DNA of 64,000 bases from Centropus unirufus (lineage: Eukaryota > Chordata > Aves > Cuculiformes > Centropidae): the NCBI GenBank assembly GCA_013397695.1, contig VYZI01000002.1, positions 186,001 through 250,000 on the forward strand. The letters run 5' to 3'. This document shows, one piece after another, positions 60,901-64,000 of this stretch (positions are counted from its first letter, which is position 1; each line of letters starts with the position of its first letter). The notes under the pieces were generated by a model. It worked only from the letters and a program-made list of their open reading frames with translations, was not told the DNA's origin and ran no database searches. The position numbers and the translations under genes were made by a program.

Positions 60901-63900
60901 TCTTGTATTTTAAAAAGACATAAGAACAGGAAAATATTTATCGTTTTAAATATTATTATTTTTATTATTATTTTTTTATTCCTGAAAAGAAGTGCACAGT
61001 GGTAATAGTAGCATTGGTTGACAGAGTAACTTGAATCTGCATATGTATCAAAACATTCATCATCTGAAAGTTTAGGCCATTTCTACTCTTAATGTAGTAA
61101 TTTGCAGCACAGCAGAGAAATGAATGAAGAGGTAAAAAAAATATATATTATGTCCTCCATTCCTTTCTACCACATAAGAAAATAAACGCATTTCAGAGTT
61201 TTGAGAAACTGCAGAAGATATAAAGAATTGAGAACAATTCTCAGTCAGAGCAATCCATTAAGAATTGTTGAAAGCAGACCACCTACACACTGTTTCTGAT
61301 CAAGAGGGAAAAAGATTTTTCCGAGCTGCAACAGTTCAAAAAAAAGAACGTTAGAAGCAAAAGATCTATATGATGGCAATAGTTCCAGAGATATTTTTGA
61401 AAATAAGTTATGAAATGTACTAGGTTCTGCATATACTTCTTCATAGCCTTAGATGCACAACAAAATGCCCTTTAATGAGCTGTGATGTGGGTACCCTGGT
61501 GCTACTGCAAGCCAGTCAATTAAAGTTTGCTGGAGTGGAGAGCAGACTGATGGAAAGCTACTAGTGAAACAAGTGGGTTAACCTAGATGCATCTCCACAA
61601 GACTCAAGATTAAGTCCTTTCACTTCTGTGCCCCAAAAAGGAACTATGTGCTCCTTATAAACCCGAAAAGAAACAAAGAAATGCCTGAGAGATATTACTG
61701 CTCCTCTCAACAAGTGCAAGGTGTAATCCAACCTTCGTAGCTACAGGAGGAGAAAAAGAGGGATGACTTAGAATGCGGTGAAATTCTTTCAGCTATAAAC
61801 TTCTGGAAGCTCTAGTAATGACTAACAGACCTGGGGAAACAGAGATGCTTTGGATCTTAAGCCTGACAAGGGTGAGCATATTTTGTAAACACCATCTGCA
61901 AGATGTCCAAACCATTGGTATTGCAGAGTATCTCCCTGGTTCTGCACTGAAACAGAATCTCTTTTTTCATCTTCATAAAAGTAGTCTAATTTTTTTCTGA
62001 ATATAACAAATACAGAACAAATGAAAACAGCACCTGGTACTTTGCTGGATAAATTGAAGACATCAGCATACAGCATAGCAGTGGTATTTTCATGACACTG
62101 TTTCAGGCAAACAAAGCAGTGTAACTTGCAACTTGCCCAGAAAATAAGGCCAGGGTTGCCAAGGAATGGTTACTATTGCCAGCAACACAAGACAAGATTA
62201 GTTTCTGTGAGCTCCTGGATTATGGCTGTTGATTTAATGTTATATTCATAATTATTGAAGTAGGGAGAATTTGATTCATGGGATGGAAAAAGTTGTTACA
62301 TCATCTCAAAACTGTCTGCCAGGCCAAGCTAAAAAGTGAGTTTTGCCAAGTATTGGTATGATACTTCACACTGAAGTTCTTGCACCAAGCCTCTTGATCT
62401 CCAGCTCCCAAGTTTATGCCATAAGCTTGCCTGTGGTTTTGTGGTCTGTTGCTACACTGATGACTTGGAAGAATAATTGACCTCCGTAGTTCAGGGCTGT
62501 GATTCACTATTTCAGTGCCAGTTATATGCCCTGGTTCATGTGTCATCTCATTCTGTCAAAATAAACAGATCTTTGGCAATAGCTGCCCACATTGTGTGGT
62601 GTGATAGATCATCCTCACAGTGGGTTTTCCAGCAGCCAGGAAATACCATGATGTTATACATTTAAGCATGTTTATAAGTTTAAAAGGCAATTCCACCAGT
62701 CTTGCAGATGTCAGGGATAAGTCACAAGTGACATGTCTGGGGTTAGAAACTCCCCGAGGCTTGGTCACAATTAATCCTCTTTGTACATTAGATGGTTTTG
62801 TGTTTCCTTTGGGATACTCTGAGCTGTGTTTTGAGGTGTAGACTTTCTGCTCACTGTAGCTATTTGTATACAAATGCATCCCCATATGTTTTCCAGCCAT
62901 AATGCTGGTATGTACTGTTGATAGATCTTGGCAGCTGTGTATACAGATCATAGAACATGTATGTGTCAGACCTATCTGAAGAAATGACCCATGTGCACAT
63001 GACCAAGAAACGGTTTTTGAATAAAAAAATTCAACCGACTAATTCTTTTTTGAAAAATTGGTATATTCGCAATATATAGCTACATATATGTAATATCCAC
63101 AGGTATTGTGTGTGTGTGTGTGTAGAGTAATGTATGAGGCCCTAAAGAAAACTGTTTTTCAAAATCAGTCCTTTAAGCACTTGCTGGCAGGGCAGGATTG
63201 TTTTCACTGCTTTACAACACAGGTATCTCTATCTGAACTGAGGTTGACCTGAGCTCCATTTACTTGCCAGTGTACTAAGGAATGTATTAATTTCATCTTA
63301 GAAAAGTCACCTCAAACAGGCTGGATCAGTTTGGAGCTAAAAATGTCTCTTTCTCTTAATTGACTAAAAAGAGAGTCTCCAGTGATGAGCTCAGTTGTAT
63401 CTAAAATTAGACAGGAGAAATCCCAGCCATACTGCTGACTTTGCTGCAGATTTCTGACGGAAGTCCTCCATGCATAATACAATTGTTGGATTTATTTTTC
63501 TGACGTACTGCCTGTTCAATAGTTGTGCATATGTGAAGTGAGGCTAACTAATTACTAATTTTTAACAGCAGTTTTAACTGTTTGGGTTCTTTTCCTATAG
63601 AAAGAAAAAAAATCCTCATTAAACGCATTTGATTCCTATTAAATAATAAATTAATTAAACACCGTGTCTTCTTCCTCTTCATGTGAAAGGCAAAGGGTGA
63701 GATACAGAACTGGGACAACTGGCTCTCATTCAGGACCTCGGCTGTGTAGTAAGTATTTAATGTGTAATTAACACTGTTTTCTGACCAGTGTCTTATTCTT
63801 TGCCAGTTCCTAGCCAGCGGTGTTATGTTGGCAATGGCACGGAATACCGAGGTACCGCAAAGACGACAGTTTCTGGGCACACCTGCTTGCCTTGGAACTC

Positions 63901-63981
63901 AGACTTGCTTTACCAAGAGCTTCATGTTAACAGCGTCGAGGAAGCAGTACAGCTTGGCTTGGGCCCATTCTCTTACTGCAG
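33859..63981 (+). CDS. HGFAC: HGFAC, hepatocyte growth factor activator (5' part, eight coding exons; 3' end outside window)
   Basis: Joined exons: 33859-33924, 35441-35495 (end uncertain, possibly 35527), 37335-37431, 42771-42844, 48628-48741, 49778-49909, 51236-51346 and 63807-63981. HGFAC is a secreted serine-protease zymogen made mainly in liver; once active it cleaves single-chain pro-HGF. The visible order is signal peptide, linker, FN2, EGF, FN1, EGF, first half of kringle. That order is shared with factor XII, but the FN2 (EDGNLCKFPFRYGG) and kringle (LPWNSDLLYQELHVNSV) sequences match HGFAC. One exon per module and phase-1 junctions are as expected. The second kringle half and the trypsin-like domain are beyond 64000. 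The one structural problem is the exon 2 donor. Confidence 0.92.
33925..35440 (+). other. HGFAC: HGFAC intron 1
   Basis: A 1.5 kb intron ending in the T-rich acceptor tttttttttctctttgtag. Open stretches on the minus strand have no recognisable content. Confidence 0.8.
35441..35495 (+). CDS. HGFAC: HGFAC exon 2: linker (3' end uncertain)
   Basis: After a strong acceptor, phase 0 reads HYKSGTESGSKQEFTRPQ and on to GTKSNPAGFTT. The best donor by consensus, aca|gtaaga at 35528, ends in phase 0. Every acceptor for the FN2 exon needs phase 1. The donors that give phase 1 are caag|gtacaa at 35496 (used here) and gcag|gtttca at 35517; both are weak. The polar, Ser/Thr-rich composition agrees with the poorly conserved linker of HGFAC before FN2. 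Confidence 0.6.
35496..37334 (+). other. HGFAC: HGFAC intron 2
   Basis: About 1.8 kb. I looked for an extra exon running phase 0 to phase 1 and found none with good sites at both ends. The strongest internal acceptors (36653 and about 36913) lead to immediate stops or wrong-phase donors. Confidence 0.65.
37335..37431 (+). CDS. HGFAC: HGFAC exon 3: fibronectin type II domain, first half
   Basis: Reads (G)VFTEDGNLCKFPFRYGG, then RFYHSCLSNLFSRKK with a split Trp codon. It has the first two FN2 cysteines and the aromatic FPF-YGG core. There are two acceptors nine bases apart (tttcag ending at 37334, tttacag ending at 37343) in the same phase, so three residues may be optional. The donor is a strong gtaagt. 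Confidence 0.9.
37432..42770 (+). other. HGFAC: HGFAC intron 3, with assembly gap
   Basis: A 5.3 kb intron between the two FN2 exons. It contains the 80-N gap and ends with taattcttttcag. No repeat family or exon is recognised in the rest. Confidence 0.8.
39252..39331. other. Assembly gap (80 N)
   Basis: A run of unresolved bases. It lies in an intron and does not interrupt a recognised exon. The true length may differ from 80. Confidence 0.99.
42771..42844 (+). CDS. HGFAC: HGFAC exon 4: fibronectin type II domain, second half
   Basis: Completes FN2 with (W)CSTTHNYDRDRRWGHC, the last two cysteines and the typical Asp-Arg-Asp...Trp-Gly segment. A short acidic spacer, ASLPEDYS, follows. The exon runs phase 2 to phase 1 with tttcag and gtaaga sites. 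Confidence 0.93.
43728..44047 (-). other. Unexplained open segment, possible exon on the minus strand
   Basis: On the minus strand, 106 codons run without a stop between an acceptor-like cttaattttag and a donor-like gtgaga. The frame extends to 127 codons from an ATG at 44066. Residues look protein-like: an acidic helix-like stretch (ETPDMMENLLGMVENAL), then a basic one (KQARSLMKVVQKRREEYG). I recognise no family. It could be an exon of an unannotated antisense transcript, a fragment of an old gene copy, or chance. No partner exon was found. Confidence 0.25.
46850..47860 (+). mobile_element. CR1 LINE, 5'-truncated, with decayed reverse transcriptase
   Basis: About 1 kb of avian CR1. The translation shows the RT segment GVSQGSLLGPVLFNLFINDL, then KFADNTKLGG, and further on NGILACIRNSVASRTRE, YSALVKSHLESCVQFWAPHS and VQRRATKLVKGLEN. 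The element ends in the 3' repeat (gattctgtgatt). Stops at 47148-47150 and about 47301, plus a frameshift near 47700-47730, break the frame. The catalytic FADD pair has become FADN, so the copy is inactive. Confidence 0.93.
48628..48741 (+). CDS. HGFAC: HGFAC exon 5: EGF-like domain 1
   Basis: Reads DHCASNPCQNGGTCALTHG and then HRMYHCTCPEEFTGGDC. It has all six EGF cysteines and the Gly-Gly-x-Cys turn. It enters and leaves in phase 1, as for a shuffled EGF module. Sites are tctctag and gtaagt. Confidence 0.94.
   Translation, partial: TTVQAILAKMEGPVLSLMAIGCTTVPVPRNSRAGTAR
48742..49777 (+). other. HGFAC: HGFAC intron 5
   Basis: A 1.0 kb intron with no repeats or other genes seen. It ends in tgtcttttag. 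Confidence 0.85.
49778..49909 (+). CDS. HGFAC: HGFAC exon 6: fibronectin type I domain
   Basis: Reads KKCFDNSLYEFFDVGMSW, then SRVQQGAVEQCVCVNGQIEC. The four-cysteine spacing, the Trp before the repeat centre and the Cys-x-Cys near the end are FN1 hallmarks. It is a phase-1 module exon ending before gtaagt. Confidence 0.92.
49910..51235 (+). other. HGFAC: HGFAC intron 6
   Basis: A 1.3 kb intron with nothing else recognised. It ends in ggtttcttcttgtag. Confidence 0.85.
51236..51346 (+). CDS. HGFAC: HGFAC exon 7: EGF-like domain 2
   Basis: Reads SCFHDPCMNGGECKMVTHNG, then KIVCDCKGNYAGKYCNI, with six cysteines in EGF spacing. It is a phase-1 exon bounded by tcttgtag and gtaagt. Confidence 0.94.
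55024..55085 (+). pseudogene. tRNA-Glu-like block of the NUMT
   Basis: gtggttgcaac, a ttcac anticodon-loop-like stretch and tttagttgaag follow the pattern of avian mitochondrial tRNA-Glu. It sits directly before the ND6 start, as in mtDNA. It is decayed and would not fold well. Confidence 0.45.
55088..55545 (+). pseudogene. ND6-like pseudogene of the NUMT
   Basis: Plus-strand T/G-rich sequence aligns by eye with avian mitochondrial ND6. Landmarks are the segment encoding the GGM-VVFVYSVSLA-DPFPE region (about 55195-55275) and the 3' part near 55380-55450. The usual length is about 520 bases. The frame is destroyed. Confidence 0.7.
55546..56169. other. Unassigned segment inside the NUMT
   Basis: Normal bird mtDNA has only a few bases between ND6 and tRNA-Pro, but here there are about 600. 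Part of it, near 56030-56075 on the minus strand, looks like tRNA-Phe (cttgaagatg followed by gcc). It may be a control-region-like segment, a rearranged mitochondrial piece or a later insertion. Confidence 0.35.
56170..56222 (+). pseudogene. tRNA-Pro-like block of the NUMT
   Basis: The complement reads tcagaaggaaaaagattt, then aaaactttccctccagcctcc and agagctga, very close to the avian mitochondrial tRNA-Pro gene read from the L-strand. The central gctctggaggctgg carries the TGG anticodon region in altered form. It lies next to the tRNA-Thr block. Confidence 0.65.
56247..56302 (-). pseudogene. tRNA-Thr-like block of the NUMT
   Basis: The minus strand reads attctagtagattacagaa, then acactggtaaacat, resembling mitochondrial tRNA-Thr (the 'CTCTAATAGCTTA ... 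CATTGGTCTTGTAAACC' pattern). It immediately follows the CYTB-like end. Confidence 0.6.
56310..57396 (-). pseudogene. CYTB-like pseudogene of the NUMT, near full length
   Basis: About 1.09 kb against the usual 1143 bases. Clear minus-strand landmarks in order are gctatacactacgctgctga, aacctccatgcaaatgatgc, ctctataaagaaacgtgg, aaggtggattcctcgctgat, ctcctcccatttgtaattgc and gacccacaaaacttttctcc, with ctagaaaataagaaaatac at the 3' end. Several internal stops and small indels are present. A complete-length but decayed copy fits an old single insertion of mtDNA. Confidence 0.85.
57877..58175 (-). mobile_element. CR1 LINE 3' fragment (minus orientation)
   Basis: Begins with catagaatcatggaatgg, the complement of the CR1 end, then gtttgggttggaaggga and the antisense tail. 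On the minus strand the ORF2 C-terminus is still readable (FTLDIRKYSFPLRVVRHWNR). Divergence from the family is modest, so it is younger than the adjacent NUMT appears to be. Confidence 0.92.
60950..60981. repeat. A/T low-complexity (TTA/TTTA)n patch
   Basis: tattattatttttattatta followed by a T run, in the intron. Confidence 0.8.
63106..63122. repeat. Short (GT)n microsatellite
   Basis: About eight GT units in the intron before the kringle exon. Confidence 0.85.
63807..63981 (+). CDS. HGFAC: HGFAC exon 8: kringle domain, first half
   Basis: Reads VPSQRCYVGNGTEYRGTAK, then TTVSGHTCLPWNSDLLYQEL and onward to GPFSYCR. It contains the first kringle cysteines, the YRG motif and the Cys-x-x-Trp segment. 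It runs phase 1 to phase 2 and ends before gtgaga, with the kringle split by an intron at the usual place. The next exon lies outside the window. Confidence 0.93.
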
Positions 63982-64000
63982 GTGAGAAGGTCTTGTTTTC
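63982..64000 (+). other. HGFAC: HGFAC intron 8, first bases only
   Basis: Begins gtgaga and runs off the window. Confidence 0.85.

Larger units (their letters stand above)
51347..63806 (+). other. HGFAC: HGFAC intron 7, very long
   Basis: A 12.5 kb intron between EGF2 and the kringle. It contains a decayed mitochondrial insertion (about 55020-57400), a minus-strand CR1 tail (57877-58175), a C/A-rich low-complexity patch (52918-52950), an A/T patch (60950-60980) and a short GT repeat (63106-63122). The rest is AT-rich with no recognised exon. Confidence 0.85.

Noticed and set aside
1..64000. CRISPR arrays, operons, prophage or other microbial systems
   Set aside because: The window is clearly vertebrate nuclear DNA with spliced genes; no regularly spaced repeats or prokaryotic gene clusters are present.

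Overview
This window is nuclear DNA from a bird. Coding blocks are short exons bounded by GT/AG splice sites, separated by long AT-rich introns. The interspersed repeats are mostly avian CR1 LINE fragments, several still carrying the CR1 3' end (an ATTCTATG-type octamer or its complement). An 80-base run of N at 39252-39331 shows this is a draft assembly. There are no operons, CRISPR arrays or other prokaryotic features.

Layout. (1) 1-18767 is the 3' part of RGS12 on the + strand. Six coding exons are visible: the end of the second Ras-binding domain, the linker, the GoLoco motif and the C-terminal tail. The GoLoco exon can be spliced to a distal last exon (18403-18767) or read through to a nearby stop at 7599-7601, followed by a 3'UTR-like stretch with a poly(A) signal at 9083. 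(2) About 18.8-23.5 kb is the likely long 3'UTR of RGS12, with several candidate poly(A) signals. (3) About 23.5-33.7 kb is intergenic; I see no gene there, but there is a good CTCF-like motif and a CA/TA microsatellite. (4) 33859 to the window end is the 5' part of HGFAC (hepatocyte growth factor activator), also on the + strand: signal-peptide exon, linker exon, two FN2 exons, EGF, FN1, EGF and the first kringle exon. The second kringle half and the protease domain lie beyond the window. The RGS12-HGFAC neighbourhood matches the vertebrate arrangement known from human 4p16.

The most striking non-genic feature is in the 12.5 kb HGFAC intron before the kringle. About 55.02-57.40 kb is a strongly decayed nuclear copy of mitochondrial DNA (NUMT) in inverted orientation. 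From right to left it carries CYTB, tRNA-Thr, tRNA-Pro, ND6 and tRNA-Glu-like blocks, with about 0.6 kb of unassigned sequence between the Pro and ND6 blocks. Other items are an HNF1-like palindrome and an overlapping mini-uORF just upstream of the HGFAC start, a reading-phase conflict at HGFAC exon 2, and an unexplained antisense open segment with splice-like edges at 43728-44047.

RGS12 (intracellular G-protein regulator) and HGFAC (secreted liver protease) are not known to act in one pathway; their adjacency is syntenic. Exon boundaries come from reading splice consensus, frame and remembered family similarity; no alignment was run.
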